From Paenibacillus allorhizosphaerae (lineage in GTDB: Bacteria; Bacillota; Bacilli; Paenibacillales; NBRC-103111): a DNA stretch of 64,000 bases. Every line of letters starts with the position of its first letter. Position 1 is the first letter of the stretch. The notes under the pieces are model-generated. The model made no database searches and was not told where the DNA came from. It worked only from the letters and a program-made list of their open reading frames with translations. A program made the position numbers and the translations under genes. The stretch is taken from positions 1 through 64,000 of the forward strand of contig NZ_CAJVCE010000010.1 of the NCBI RefSeq assembly GCF_910594985.1, given 5' to 3'. Positions 8,581 to 17,748 of this stretch are shown here, piece after piece.

Positions 8581-8652
8581 CGCCTTTTGCTTCTTTCATA
8601 AGAGTTAGACGGCTTTCTTCGGCGTACCCCTTCATTTCTTCAAAAATATTTT

Positions 8653-9354
8653 TCAATCGCATACGACCGATTTCACGCCGTCCAAATGTTTCAGATCTTC
8701 TACGGTCTGCAGCAGCATTCCTTCTTTGGCAAGACGCAGGTTCAACATAATCAATACAGATTGATCCGTTTCGTCGCTTTCCGGCTGTTCTTCTACAGAC
8801 AGCATTTTAATGACTCCGCCCCGATTCGCGACCACGAGCGATACCCGCGAGAGCAGGCCCGGCGTATCGGCCGCCCGCAGTTTGAAGTGATGCAGCTTTT
8901 TGCCGCGAAAATACTTTTTCTCAATGCGGTTTAAGACGAACAAGCTGATCAGTACAAGCAGCTCCGCCAGTACGGCCGCGTAGTAAAAACCAGCGCCGAT
9001 CGCGAGGCCAATCGCCGCCACGACCCATAGAGAAGCCGCCGTCGTCAGACCGGTAATCGATTTACCCGTAAATAAAATCGTCCCAGCTCCGAGAAAGCCT
9101 ATGCCGCTAATGACTTGCGCCGCCAGGCGGGCGGGGTCGAGCCTTACATTATCAAGCGCAGCGAATTCGGAAAAACCGTACATCGACAGCAGCATAACGA
9201 GCGTGGCGCCGATGCAGACCAAAATATGCGTCCTCATGCCGGCGGCATGGCTGCTGTGCTCGCGTTCAAACCCGATCAAGCCCCCAAGCAAAAAGGCAAG
9301 CGCCAGGCGGAGCGTAATGTGTGCAGGATCGATAAACCATGGATTCGTTGCCAC
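8653..9354 (-). CDS. MgtC/SapB family membrane protein
   Basis: A 233-aa protein with about five membrane helices and the MgtC signature GIGFLGAGTILFTGKSITGLTTAASLW, followed by a C-terminal ACT-like cytosolic domain (residues 150-233, LRAADTPGLLSRVSLVVANRGG). MgtC proteins are linked to low-magnesium survival and, in pathogens, to inhibition of the F-ATPase. GTG start with AAAGGAGGCGG upstream. No magnesium riboswitch is visible in the short leader. Confidence 0.9.
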   Translation of the reverse strand: MATNPWFIDPAHITLRLALAFLLGGLIGFEREHSSHAAGMRTHILVCIGATLVMLLSMYGFSEFAALDNVRLDPARLAAQVISGIGFLGAGTILFTGKSITGLTTAASLWVVAAIGLAIGAGFYYAAVLAELLVLISLFVLNRIEKKYFRGKKLHHFKLRAADTPGLLSRVSLVVANRGGVIKMLSVEEQPESDETDQSVLIMLNLRLAKEGMLLQTVEDLKHLDGVKSVVCD

Positions 9355-9512
9355 TTTTCCGCCTCCTTTTGAGACATTCTACTGCTTATTGTACCATGTT
9401 CCGCAGAAGTTAACGGTTTTCGGAAAAAAACGATTGACTTCACCGCGGCGCAAGGTAGACTTAGTATCAGTGAAACGTTTAAATCATCGAAAAAATGGGA
9501 GGCGTTCCCGAA

Positions 9513-11210
9513 ATGCTGACGGATGTAATGATACGTAAACACCAGGTGCAGCGGCTCGCGGCGGAGCATGCGATGGCACTTCCGCTCTTGGCAAGCGGCT
9601 ACTGGTTTCATAAAGATGTGCGCGACAACTTTTACTTCGCGATCCACTTGTTCGGATATACGGCGGAAGGTGCGCCGGATTGGACGGAAGCGAAACGGGT
9701 CGAAGGCCAGGCGCTTGCCGTACGGATGCTGCAACATGTTCTCAAGCTGCAGATGCAGGATGCAAGCCATCCGATGTACGGACATTGGCCGTTGAATTTG
9801 GGGTCGGATCCGGCATCGGCCAAGCCTCACGTATTGCCTGTAGAATTGATGGGCTGCATGCTGATGTTTTTTTATGAGAAATACCGGGAGGCGCTGCCTG
9901 CGGAGCTGAAAAGCGAAATCAGCTTGTCCATTTTGCACATTTACCAAAGCAGCGTGTACCGCCATCCGCTGAAGTCGATGCACCATCACGAAGCAAAGCA
10001 TACGGCGCTCAAGCTGCTGCTCGGCCATGAATTCGGCGACGAAGCGCTGCTTGAAGAAGGCATTCGCTGCGCGCAGCGTTTGCTGCAGCATGTACGTACG
10101 TTCGGCTTCAAGGAATACGGCTGCCTGCCATGGCATTGGCACTGGATTCAAGCGTTCACCTGCGTTTGGGACACCGTTCAGGACGAAGCGGCGCGAGCGG
10201 TGGCGGGAGAGCTGCTCGACTATTTGTGGAGCTTGCGGGCGGAGGCGTACTTGCGCGGGACGTGGGTCGGTCCGCATTCGCGGATCTGGCCTCACGACGC
10301 GCCGAAGGATACGAACACGCCGCTCGATTATATCGCCTTCGGCGACTTTCCGGCGCCGAATACGTTCCCGCGGCTCGAGGGAGCGGCGCTGTACACCTAC
10401 GAGGTGTCAGCGGCGGTACGCGAGCGCGCCATGGCGCAAGCCGAGCCGCGCGAGGTGAAGCGGCTGATTCGCTTCGCCGCAGAGGACGGCGAAGTCACGT
10501 CTGCGGCGCACACGTATACATACGTGACGCGGGATTATGCGCTCGGCGGTATTTACGAGCGCCGCGAGGAGTTCGACAACGAACAGCTCCGCTGGGACGT
10601 GTCGCTGCCTCTCGATTCGGAGCCGGCCGCAGCTGGCGTGAATCAGCTGTATTTCTTCCATCCGGGCAGCAAGTATGCGCCCGGCGATGATCGGCACGCA
10701 AGCCCGTACGGCGAAGTGCTCTTCGACAGAGGCGCCTCGCTGCAGCTTTGGGCGATTCCCGAGGAAGCGGCCGGCGAAGCCTTCGACTCGCTTGTCGGCT
10801 GCCTGCCAAAAGGCGAGTGGCGCTTCGACAAATTTGGCGGCTGCGGCAAGCTGGGCTCCGTCTACGCCGCCTTTCACGCTTATGGCGGCGAGCCTGTCGC
10901 TATAACGGAAAAAGCAGATCGCTACTCTGTAGCCGTGTCTCTCGAGGAGGGCCGCCGCGCAGGCATCATTGTGGAAGTGATGTCGACCGACGAAGCCGAC
11001 GCTCAGGGAGTCCACAATCTCGACGATTGGTTGTCGGCTGTGAGAGAACGATTCTCTAATGCTTTCAAGCCGCAACAGGATTCACTGGCCGTGTCGTACC
11101 CCTCTATACGCGGAAAACAGCTTCATCTCGCAGTCGGCAACGACGGTCTTTTGACGTCTCGGAACATCAACGGAACGGGTATCGCGTTCGACGATTATAC
11201 TATTTTCTGA
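9513..11210 (+). CDS. uncharacterised 565-aa protein, possible alpha/alpha-toroid
   Basis: I do not recognise a named family. The first 280 residues are rich in paired helices with His/Trp clusters (SMHHHEAKHTALKLLL, KEYGCLPWHWHWIQAF, GTWVGPHSRIWPHD), suggesting an (alpha/alpha)n toroid as in polysaccharide lyases or glycoside hydrolases. The C-terminal half is beta-rich (TYTYVTRDYALGGIYERREEFDNEQLRWDVSL), as in heparinase-type enzymes. No signal peptide, so cytosolic. Start at 9513 because GGGAGG lies 10 bp upstream. Its stop overlaps the converging GNAT gene by 16 bp. Confidence 0.7.
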   Translation: MLTDVMIRKHQVQRLAAEHAMALPLLASGYWFHKDVRDNFYFAIHLFGYTAEGAPDWTEAKRVEGQALAVRMLQHVLKLQMQDASHPMYGHWPLNLGSDPASAKPHVLPVELMGCMLMFFYEKYREALPAELKSEISLSILHIYQSSVYRHPLKSMHHHEAKHTALKLLLGHEFGDEALLEEGIRCAQRLLQHVRTFGFKEYGCLPWHWHWIQAFTCVWDTVQDEAARAVAGELLDYLWSLRAEAYLRGTWVGPHSRIWPHDAPKDTNTPLDYIAFGDFPAPNTFPRLEGAALYTYEVSAAVRERAMAQAEPREVKRLIRFAAEDGEVTSAAHTYTYVTRDYALGGIYERREEFDNEQLRWDVSLPLDSEPAAAGVNQLYFFHPGSKYAPGDDRHASPYGEVLFDRGASLQLWAIPEEAAGEAFDSLVGCLPKGEWRFDKFGGCGKLGSVYAAFHAYGGEPVAITEKADRYSVAVSLEEGRRAGIIVEVMSTDEADAQGVHNLDDWLSAVRERFSNAFKPQQDSLAVSYPSIRGKQLHLAVGNDGLLTSRNINGTGIAFDDYTIF

Positions 11211-11668
11211 AATTGCGTTAGCGTAATGCCGGGAGCAACGAGCCTCACCCTTACCGGCTCATAGCCGTGCTTGCCGTACAGCTCGATGGCCGGCGTATTA
11301 TTTGTGCCCGTCGATACTTTGATGCACATGCCGGGAACGGCGAATTGCTCCGCATGCTTCAGCAGGCCGGTCGCGATCCCGCGGCGGAAATAATCGGGAT
11401 GCGTCATCATGCGGCAAATCGTCAGCTCTTTCGCGCTCTGCTTGCAGGAGACGGCGCCGACCAATCGCCCTTTGCCGTCCGGCTCATCTATTTCATCATA
11501 ATAGCCGAAGAACGATTCCTCCGACTCTCTCAGCGTTTGCGGGGAATCAAACAGCGGCGGTATCTCGTTGAAACCGATTAGCTCCGCTTCGATCCGGTAT
11601 GCAAGCTGCTGAAGCGATAACAGTTCCAACGTTTCGTGCAGGTCGGTCAAATCTATTTTTCGAATCAT
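11195..11668 (-). CDS. GNAT-family N-acetyltransferase
   Basis: A 157-aa protein with the GNAT fold. Acetyl-CoA-binding motif A is visible as ICRMMTHPDYFRRGIATGLLKHAEQF (R/QxxGxG/A form), and motif B as NTPAIELYGKHGYEPV. The substrate cannot be told from sequence. The 3' end overlaps the upstream plus-strand gene tail to tail, so the two messages are complementary at their ends. Confidence 0.85.
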   Translation of the reverse strand: MIRKIDLTDLHETLELLSLQQLAYRIEAELIGFNEIPPLFDSPQTLRESEESFFGYYDEIDEPDGKGRLVGAVSCKQSAKELTICRMMTHPDYFRRGIATGLLKHAEQFAVPGMCIKVSTGTNNTPAIELYGKHGYEPVRVRLVAPGITLTQFQKIV

Positions 11669-11730
11669 GGCGCAGCTCCCTTCTTGGTTGGAAGGACTTT
11701 GTAAAGAAAAGCTTCTAATCGTAGTTTAAA

Positions 11731-11787
11731 AAAGTGGTATGTCCGCGGGACCGACTTTCGGAGTCGTGCCCGCTGGCATACCACTTT
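11731..11787. terminator. long hairpin terminator after gatB
   Basis: An 11-bp outer stem (AAAGTGGTATG/CATACCACTTT) plus inner CGGG/CCCG and CGACT/AGTCG stems. It lies 10 bp beyond the gatB stop with A/T tails on both sides and also faces the GNAT gene. Confidence 0.8.
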
Positions 11788-11797
11788 ATTTATCCCG

Positions 11798-13246
11798 CTA
11801 ACAATTAAGGCGGTCAATGATTAACTTGTTTACTAATCCCGGGTTCGCCTTCCCTTTCGTTTCCTTCATCACTTGCCCGACAAGGAATCCGACCGCCTTT
11901 TCTTTCCCGGCCTTGTAGTCGGCAACGGATTGCGGATTATTGGCCACGATCTGGTCGACGACCGCTTTGATCGCACCTTCGTCGCTGATTTGCACAAGTC
12001 CTTGCTCCTCAACGATCGTCTGCGGCGCTTTGCCGGTTTCCAGCATCGTTTTGAACACCGTCTTTGCGATTTTGCTGCTGATCGTCCCTTTCTCCATCAG
12101 GCCGATCATTTCGCCAAGCCCCTGGCCTGTCACTTTCACGTCCGACAGCTCCAAATTATTCGCATTCAAATAGCCGAGCAGGTCACCCATAATCCAGTTG
12201 GACACGGCTTTGGCGTCCTTCGTATACTTCAAGCTTTCCTCGAAGAAGTCCGCCACTTTGATCGACGAAGTGATCACTTCCGCATCATAACTCGGCAAGG
12301 CATACTCGTTCACATAACGCGATTTGCGTGCATCCGGCAGTTCCGGGATGGACGCCTTTACGCGGGCCTTCCAATTGTCGTCGATATGCATCGAGACGAG
12401 ATCCGGGTCCGGGAAATAGCGGTAATCGTGCGCCTGTTCCTTGCTCCGCATCGTAAGCGTCTTGCCTTGGGCTTCGTCCCAGCGGAGCGTTTCCTGTACG
12501 ACGGTTCCACCGCCGTCCAGCACATCCGCCTGGCGCCACTCCTCGTACTCCAGCCCGCGTTGCACGCCGCGGAACGAGTTCATATTCTTGAGCTCGGCTT
12601 TCGTTCCGAACTCCTTCTGACCGTACGGGCGAAGGCTGATGTTCGCGTCGCAGCGCAGCGAGCCTTCCTCCATCTTCACATCGGACACGTCGCAGTATTG
12701 CATGATCGCTTTCAGCTTCTCCAAGTAGGCACGCGCCTCTTCAGGGGAGCGCAAATCCGGTTCGGAGACGATTTCGATCAGCGGCGTTCCGACCCGGTTA
12801 AAGTCCACGAGCGACGCATAGCCGCCGTCAACGTGCGTCAGCTTGCCCGCATCTTCCTCCAGATGGACGCGGGTGATACCGATCCGTTTCGTCTCGCCGT
12901 TCACTTCGATTTCGATCCAACCGTGTTCTCCGACAGGTTGATCGTATTGGGAAATTTGATACGCCTTAGGCGAATCGGGATAAAAATAGTTTTTCCGGTC
13001 GAACTTGCTTACCGTCGCAATTTGGCAATTTAGCGCCATCGCCGCTTTCATGGCATACTCCACCGCTTGCTTGTTCAGCACCGGGAGCACGCCAGGATGC
13101 CCGAGGCAAATCGGGCACGTATGCGTATTCGGCGGAGCTCCGAATGCAGTGGAGCAGCCGCAGAAAATTTTGGAGTTTGTATGCAGTTCAACGTGGACTT
13201 CGAGGCCGATGACCGTTTCGTATTTCTTATCGGTTGCTGTTGTCAC
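11798..13246 (-). CDS. gatB: Asp/Glu-tRNA amidotransferase subunit B
   Basis: A 482-aa full-length GatB, the tRNA-binding and kinase subunit of the GatCAB complex that converts Glu-tRNA(Gln) and Asp-tRNA(Asn). Signature segments are [35 protein letters not shown] (zinc cysteines), EDAGKLTH and [17 protein letters not shown]; the C-terminal YqeY-like tail ends in NPGLVNKLI. Start: GTG at 13246 with AAAGGAG 9 bp upstream; nine earlier in-frame codons would run into the repeat. A 131-bp spacer separates it from gatA. Confidence 0.96.
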   Translation of the reverse strand: MTTATDKKYETVIGLEVHVELHTNSKIFCGCSTAFGAPPNTHTCPICLGHPGVLPVLNKQAVEYAMKAAMALNCQIATVSKFDRKNYFYPDSPKAYQISQYDQPVGEHGWIEIEVNGETKRIGITRVHLEEDAGKLTHVDGGYASLVDFNRVGTPLIEIVSEPDLRSPEEARAYLEKLKAIMQYCDVSDVKMEEGSLRCDANISLRPYGQKEFGTKAELKNMNSFRGVQRGLEYEEWRQADVLDGGGTVVQETLRWDEAQGKTLTMRSKEQAHDYRYFPDPDLVSMHIDDNWKARVKASIPELPDARKSRYVNEYALPSYDAEVITSSIKVADFFEESLKYTKDAKAVSNWIMGDLLGYLNANNLELSDVKVTGQGLGEMIGLMEKGTISSKIAKTVFKTMLETGKAPQTIVEEQGLVQISDEGAIKAVVDQIVANNPQSVADYKAGKEKAVGFLVGQVMKETKGKANPGLVNKLIIDRLNC

Positions 13247-13264
13247 GTAAGTTTGCTCCTTTCT

Positions 13265-13366
13265 ATATTGCAACTTATGCTAGCGAAGCTATTGCATCCG
13301 TTGTCAATGATATTGCAACTTATGCTAGCGAAGCTATAGCATCAGTTGTCAATGATATGCAACTTC
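13265..13366. repeat. 45-bp tandem repeat, 2.25 copies, in the gatA-gatB spacer
   Basis: Copy 1 is 13265-13309 and copy 2 is 13310-13354; they differ at two positions. A truncated third copy starts at 13355 with one T lost. Each unit is an imperfect palindrome: TTGCAAC...ATGC.TAGC against GCTA..GCAT..GTTGTCAA. Each junction forms GTTGTCAATGATATTGCAAC. It ends just before the gatB ribosome site. Confidence 0.92.
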
Positions 13367-13377
13367 AATGTCCCTTT

Positions 13378-14832
13378 TTACAAATGCGGACGCTGCTTGT
13401 GGAAGTCCGTTTGCTGCTCGTATGCGTGGGCTACGCGCAGCACCGTGGATTCGTCGAGCGGTTTGCCGATAATTTGCAGGCCGATCGGGAGCCCGTCTGC
13501 AAAGCCGCACGGCACGCTAACGGCCGGAACACCGGCCAAGTTAACCGGAATCGTCAAAATATCGTTCAAGTACATCGTCAGCGGGTCGTTCGCTTGCGAT
13601 CCGATTTTGAAAGCCGTCGTCGGCACCGTTGGTCCGATGATCACGTCATATCGTTCAAATACCTGGTCGAAATCGCGTTTGATCAGCGTGCGAACCTTTT
13701 GCGCCTTCAAATAGTACGCATCGTAATAACCAGAGCTGAGCGCGTACGTTCCGAGCATGATCCGGCGTTTCACCTCGTCGCCGAAGCCTTCGCTGCGGGA
13801 CTTGAGATAAACGTCCAGCAAGTTTTTCGGGTTTTCCGCACGTTCGCCGTAACGAACACCGTCGAATCGGGCCAAGTTGGAGGAAGCTTCCGACGAGGCA
13901 AGCAAATAATAGGTAGCGACGGCGTACTCCGAGTGCGGCAAAGATACTTCTTCGACGATCGCCCCTTGCGCTTCCAACACTTTCAAAGCGGTCAACACCG
14001 CGTCCTTCACTTTCGGATCGATGCCTTCCCCGAAATACTCCTTCGGCACCGCGATGCGCAAACCTTTCACATCGCCCGTCAATGCGCTCAAATAGTCCGG
14101 TATATCCGCGTTCAACGACGTCGAATCCATCGGGTCGTGTCCTGCGATCGCCTGCAGCAGGTACGCGCTGTCTTCCACGTTTTTGGTCAGCGGACCGATT
14201 TGATCGAGCGAAGACGCGAAGGCGACGAGCCCGAATCGGGACACAAGACCGTACGTCGGCTTCAGCCCGACAATGCCGCAATAGGACGCCGGTTGACGAA
14301 TCGATCCGCCGGTGTCGGAGCCGAGCGAGAAAAATACTTCTCCGGCCGCAACCGCTGCTGCGGAACCGCCGCTCGAACCCCCGGGCACATAATCCTGATT
14401 CCAAGGATTAAAAGTCGGATGAAAGCTTGAGTTTTCATTCGAGCCGCCCATCGCGAATTCATCCATGTTGAGCTTGCCGATGGTAACGGCTTGCGCTTCC
14501 TTCAGCTTTTTCACGACGGTGGCGTCATACACCGGATTGAAATTGCGCAAAAATTGGCTTGCGCATGTCGTCGTAAGGCCTTCGGTCACAATGTTGTCCT
14601 TGATGCCGATAGGCAACCCGAACAGCAGCCCTCTCGCGCTGCTTTCCGACTGCTCGTCCAACGCTTTGGCGTTTTCGCGCGCGCCGTCCTCATCCAACGT
14701 TAAAAATGCCTTCACCTTGCCGTCCACGGCGGCAATTCGTTTATAAGACGCGTCTACCAAATCGGAGACGGTAATTTCTTTGGAATGAAGCTTGTTATGC
14801 AGCTCCTGCAATCGTAAATCAAACAATGACAA
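13378..14832 (-). CDS. gatA: Asp/Glu-tRNA amidotransferase subunit A
   Basis: A 484-aa amidase-signature enzyme that releases ammonia from glutamine or asparagine for GatB. The Ser-cisSer-Lys triad is visible: K78 in GIKDN, cis-Ser153 in [11 protein letters not shown], and nucleophile S177 in [12 protein letters not shown]. It lies about 38 bp after gatC in the same operon. Length and ends are normal. Confidence 0.97.
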   Translation of the reverse strand: MSLFDLRLQELHNKLHSKEITVSDLVDASYKRIAAVDGKVKAFLTLDEDGARENAKALDEQSESSARGLLFGLPIGIKDNIVTEGLTTTCASQFLRNFNPVYDATVVKKLKEAQAVTIGKLNMDEFAMGGSNENSSFHPTFNPWNQDYVPGGSSGGSAAAVAAGEVFFSLGSDTGGSIRQPASYCGIVGLKPTYGLVSRFGLVAFASSLDQIGPLTKNVEDSAYLLQAIAGHDPMDSTSLNADIPDYLSALTGDVKGLRIAVPKEYFGEGIDPKVKDAVLTALKVLEAQGAIVEEVSLPHSEYAVATYYLLASSEASSNLARFDGVRYGERAENPKNLLDVYLKSRSEGFGDEVKRRIMLGTYALSSGYYDAYYLKAQKVRTLIKRDFDQVFERYDVIIGPTVPTTAFKIGSQANDPLTMYLNDILTIPVNLAGVPAVSVPCGFADGLPIGLQIIGKPLDESTVLRVAHAYEQQTDFHKQRPHL

Positions 14833-14870
14833 GCGGATATCCTCCCTTCAAAATCGCGGCGCAAAACGGA

Positions 14871-15158
14871 TTATTCCAGTACGGCCGGCACCTTAATTTG
14901 TCCTTCCTCTTCATCCGGCGCGTTCAACAGCACCTTCTCGATCGGCAGCGACGCTCTAACGGCATCTTCGCGCATCACATTTATGAGCGGCATCGCGTGG
15001 CTCGTTGGCTCAACGCCTTCCGTATCAAGCGCGTTCAACTGCTCCGCATATTTTAAAATTGCGTTTAGCTGCTCGGTGAACTGCTCCTTCTCGCGCTCAC
15101 TCAGCTCAAGTCTGGCGAGGCTTGCAACGTGCTCCACATCCTTGACGGTAATACTCAT
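14871..15158 (-). CDS. gatC: Asp/Glu-tRNA amidotransferase subunit C
   Basis: A 95-aa GatC, the small strap subunit that stabilises GatA on GatB. It begins MSITVKDVEHVASLARLELSE and contains EPTSHAMPLINVMREDAVRASL, both typical. Start at 15158 with GAGGTG 7 bp upstream; five extra in-frame codons precede it. First gene of gatCAB. Confidence 0.95.
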   Translation of the reverse strand: MSITVKDVEHVASLARLELSEREKEQFTEQLNAILKYAEQLNALDTEGVEPTSHAMPLINVMREDAVRASLPIEKVLLNAPDEEEGQIKVPAVLE

Positions 15159-15569
15159 CCTTTTGCACCTCACTCTATGGCAATCATTTTTCCTATTATA
15201 GCTTAGATGGAATAGGTTCTCAATTGCCGAAATCGGGTTCGCATGCCGAGACAGCCGGTACGAGCGATAGCAGGTGCGAAAAAACGATAGCCATGGCTAA
15301 ACGGCTTCGCCGACCCGATACGACATCCATTCCGCTACCGCCACCGGGTGAATGATTCGATGTTGCCGTTGCAGCACAGGCCGCGCGAAGCGCATAGAGC
15401 CAGCTTCCTCACGTCACAATGAACAGAGAGTGCTCCCCCGTTGCATTGCCGGTTTGGCGTTGCACTTTCTTTATAACGCTAAAAAAACCGGCTGCAATCC
15501 TTCTCCAGGAAACGCGCCGGTACAGTTCTTTTTAAAAGAGGATCGCTCTCTTTATTACAAAAGCCGGGA
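15159..15569. other. intergenic stretch without a recognised gene
   Basis: About 400 bp between gatC and the IDEAL-domain gene. It must hold the gatCAB promoter on the minus strand. Small stems are present (for example AAAGAG/CTCTTT near 15535-15553, a weak terminator candidate for the gene at 15570). No T-box, riboswitch or convincing ORF was seen. Confidence 0.5.
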
Positions 15570-15953
15570 TTAAATCCATGCTTTCAAATTGATCTGCTTG
15601 ATAAAATCTTCCTTCGACTGCACATCTTTAGTGGCCTCGGCTTCCGCTCCGGCATCGACGTTCTCTCCGTTCATAATACGGCGAAACATCTCCTCATTAC
15701 GGGTGGCAAGCGCAAAATCGATCAGCGCTTCCTGCTCCAGCCGGTCGACTTCCTGTTGAATCAGCACTTCCTCCAGCTCGATATCCGCACCGGGCACAAA
15801 ATAATGTTTATTCGTTTTCGGCACCCGTACGACGTAATCGAAAACGTTATCCGCGTTACGGTCGTAAGCGATAATATACCCGTACTCCCCGATCGGCAAA
15901 TTTTGTTCAAAGCTGTCCGCGATAACAATTACCTTTTGTCCCAACCGCAGCAT
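15570..15953 (-). CDS. IDEAL-domain small protein
   Basis: A 127-aa protein with a beta-rich N-terminal half (MLRLGQKVIVIADSFEQ, GEYGYIIAYDR), resembling a small SH3-like or ribosome-type barrel. The C-terminal LIDFALATRNEEMFRRIMNG matches the IDEAL domain of Firmicutes regulatory proteins. Function unknown. I prefer the ATG at 15953, 8 bp from AGGGGG, over the one two codons upstream. Confidence 0.7.
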   Translation of the reverse strand: MLRLGQKVIVIADSFEQNLPIGEYGYIIAYDRNADNVFDYVVRVPKTNKHYFVPGADIELEEVLIQQEVDRLEQEALIDFALATRNEEMFRRIMNGENVDAGAEAEATKDVQSKEDFIKQINLKAWI

Positions 15954-16051
15954 GGACATTTCCCCCTTGGATCTACCGGCCCTCGCTCTTGATTCATGCT
16001 GAATTTCGTATATGATGGATTCAGAAAATGTTGTTGCAAATGAGGTGCCTC

Positions 16052-17152
16052 ATGAATCGTGCCCGCAATGGTCGCTTAGTATGGATTATAATTCTATTAA
16101 TCTTAACATTATTCTTTTGGTTAAGCAATGCTAGAGTACCCGCTCAGGCACATCCTTTAAACAACGGATACTCGCAATTGTCCGTTACCGCCAAAGGCGT
16201 CGACTACGAATTGTTTATACCGGAAAACAGTCTCCTTATGTTCGATATCGATCACGACAACAAGATAACGGAGAGGGAATTGACCGATAAACACAGCGAG
16301 ATGACTCGCTATGTTACGGACCGGCTTCGACTCGAACAAGATATGGAACCGATGACTGTGACGATGAAAAGCATCCATTTGGACGAAAAAGACACGATTC
16401 CGGGCGTCAGCTTTTCCCTGAATTACGATGCGTTCAAACCGATTCAACGCTTTATCATCGACTACAACCTGTTATTTGACGATGCGGACCCGGCTCATCT
16501 GAACTTCGTGCTGATCACGGAAGGAGACGATATCGACCAGGCGGTGCTGGACAGCGCACATCGCTCCTACCATTACGAGTCGTTTCATCCCGCGACGCCG
16601 GGGACGGTGTTATGGAACTTTTTTATGCTGGGCGTGGAGCATATATTGACCGGTTACGACCATTTGCTCTTTTTATTCTCCCAGCTGCTCATCGCCGTCC
16701 GCACCGCCGAGATCGTCAAAATCGTGACCGCCTTCACGATCGCGCACAGCATTACGCTGCTGCTCGCAGCAACAGGCATTATTCGGTTGCCGGGTACCTG
16801 GGTCGAGGTCGGCATTGCGCTGACGATTTGTTATGTCGCCATCGAAAATATCGTTGTGAAAACAAGCCGATTCCGCTGGCTGCTCACGTTCGCCTTCGGC
16901 CTCATTCACGGGATCGGCTTTGCTGGCGCATTGGGAGAAATCGGTCTGCCGCAGTCTTATTTTCTCGGCTCGCTGCTTATTTTCAATCTCGGCGTGGAGG
17001 CCGGACAGCTGGCGATCGTCGTCCTGGTGCTCCCTCTACTCGTTCGGCTGCAGCGATTCGGATGGTACGGGAAAGCGGTCATTATCGGCGGTTCGGTACT
17101 GATTTTTGTATTGGCGGCCAAATGGGCGTTGGAACGGGCAGGGCTATTGTGA
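16052..17152 (+). CDS. HupE/UreJ-like membrane protein with extracytoplasmic EF-hand loop
   Basis: A 366-aa protein with an N-terminal signal or anchor (about residues 8-30), a soluble domain (35-175) and six or seven membrane helices. The helix region has HupE features: GVEHILTGYDHLLFLF, FTIAHSITLLLA, GLIHGIGFAGAL and FNLGVEAGQLAIV, with conserved His/Asp/Glu consistent with metal (nickel or similar) handling. The soluble domain has DIDHDNKITERE, a 12-residue EF-hand-type loop (D1, D3, D5, K7, I8, E12). Start at 16052 (GAGGTG upstream) is preferred over 16028. Confidence 0.8.
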   Translation: MNRARNGRLVWIIILLILTLFFWLSNARVPAQAHPLNNGYSQLSVTAKGVDYELFIPENSLLMFDIDHDNKITERELTDKHSEMTRYVTDRLRLEQDMEPMTVTMKSIHLDEKDTIPGVSFSLNYDAFKPIQRFIIDYNLLFDDADPAHLNFVLITEGDDIDQAVLDSAHRSYHYESFHPATPGTVLWNFFMLGVEHILTGYDHLLFLFSQLLIAVRTAEIVKIVTAFTIAHSITLLLAATGIIRLPGTWVEVGIALTICYVAIENIVVKTSRFRWLLTFAFGLIHGIGFAGALGEIGLPQSYFLGSLLIFNLGVEAGQLAIVVLVLPLLVRLQRFGWYGKAVIIGGSVLIFVLAAKWALERAGLL

Positions 17153-17232
17153 GGATGAACTGGACATAAGCCTGTTTGCAGCTTTACGATATGAAGAAAC
17201 GCAAAATTACAACGAGGGGATGGAATGGTACA

Positions 17233-17748
17233 ATGACGGATTCATTACGTTATCCGATCGGCCGATTCGTGAAGCCGGAGAAAATGGACATGGCACAGGT
17301 TCAAGGATGGATTCGCGATATTGAGGAGCTGCCTCAGCGGGTAAGGGATGCGCTGCAAACGGCGAGCGCTGCGCAGTACGACACCCCTTACCGGCCGGGG
17401 GGATGGACCGTGCGGCAAGTCGTGCATCATTTGGTCGACAGCCATATGAACAGCGTCATTCGTTTCAAACTTGCACTGACGGAGGACAATCCGACCATCA
17501 AGCCTTATCGGGAAGAGGCTTGGGCCGAGCTTCCGGACACATTGTATGCACCGGTCGAACTGTCGCTCGCATTGCTGGACGTATTGCATGCGCGCTGGGT
17601 TCTGCTGCTCCGCGCCTTGTCGGAAGCCGACTTGCTGCGCACGTTTCACCATCCCGACTCCGGCAGCGTTCCGCTATATGAAAATATCGGCATCTACGCG
17701 TGGCACGGCCGGCATCATCTCGCGCATATCCGGCTTATAACCGGATAA
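17233..17748 (+). CDS. DinB/YfiT-family thiol transferase (bacillithiol type)
   Basis: A 171-aa four-helix DinB-like protein closest in pattern to YfiT/BstA. GGWTVRQVVHHLVDSHMNSVIRF gives the first metal histidine and WHGRHHLAHIRLI the C-terminal HxxxH pair, which bind a divalent metal. BstA-type proteins transfer bacillithiol to electrophiles. I chose the ATG at 17233 (MTDSLRYPIGRF). The stop overlaps the converging M24 peptidase gene by 14 bp. Confidence 0.8.
   Translation: MTDSLRYPIGRFVKPEKMDMAQVQGWIRDIEELPQRVRDALQTASAAQYDTPYRPGGWTVRQVVHHLVDSHMNSVIRFKLALTEDNPTIKPYREEAWAELPDTLYAPVELSLALLDVLHARWVLLLRALSEADLLRTFHHPDSGSVPLYENIGIYAWHGRHHLAHIRLITG

Noticed and set aside
9276..10295. 339-codon minus-strand frame
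   Set aside because: Antisense to the 565-aa gene and overlapping mgtC; composition is not protein-like.
11873..14430. 386- and 398-codon plus-strand frames
   Set aside because: Antisense to gatB and gatA, which are unmistakable.
15159..15569. T-box leader for gatCAB
   Set aside because: No AGGGTGG-type T-box sequence in the region.
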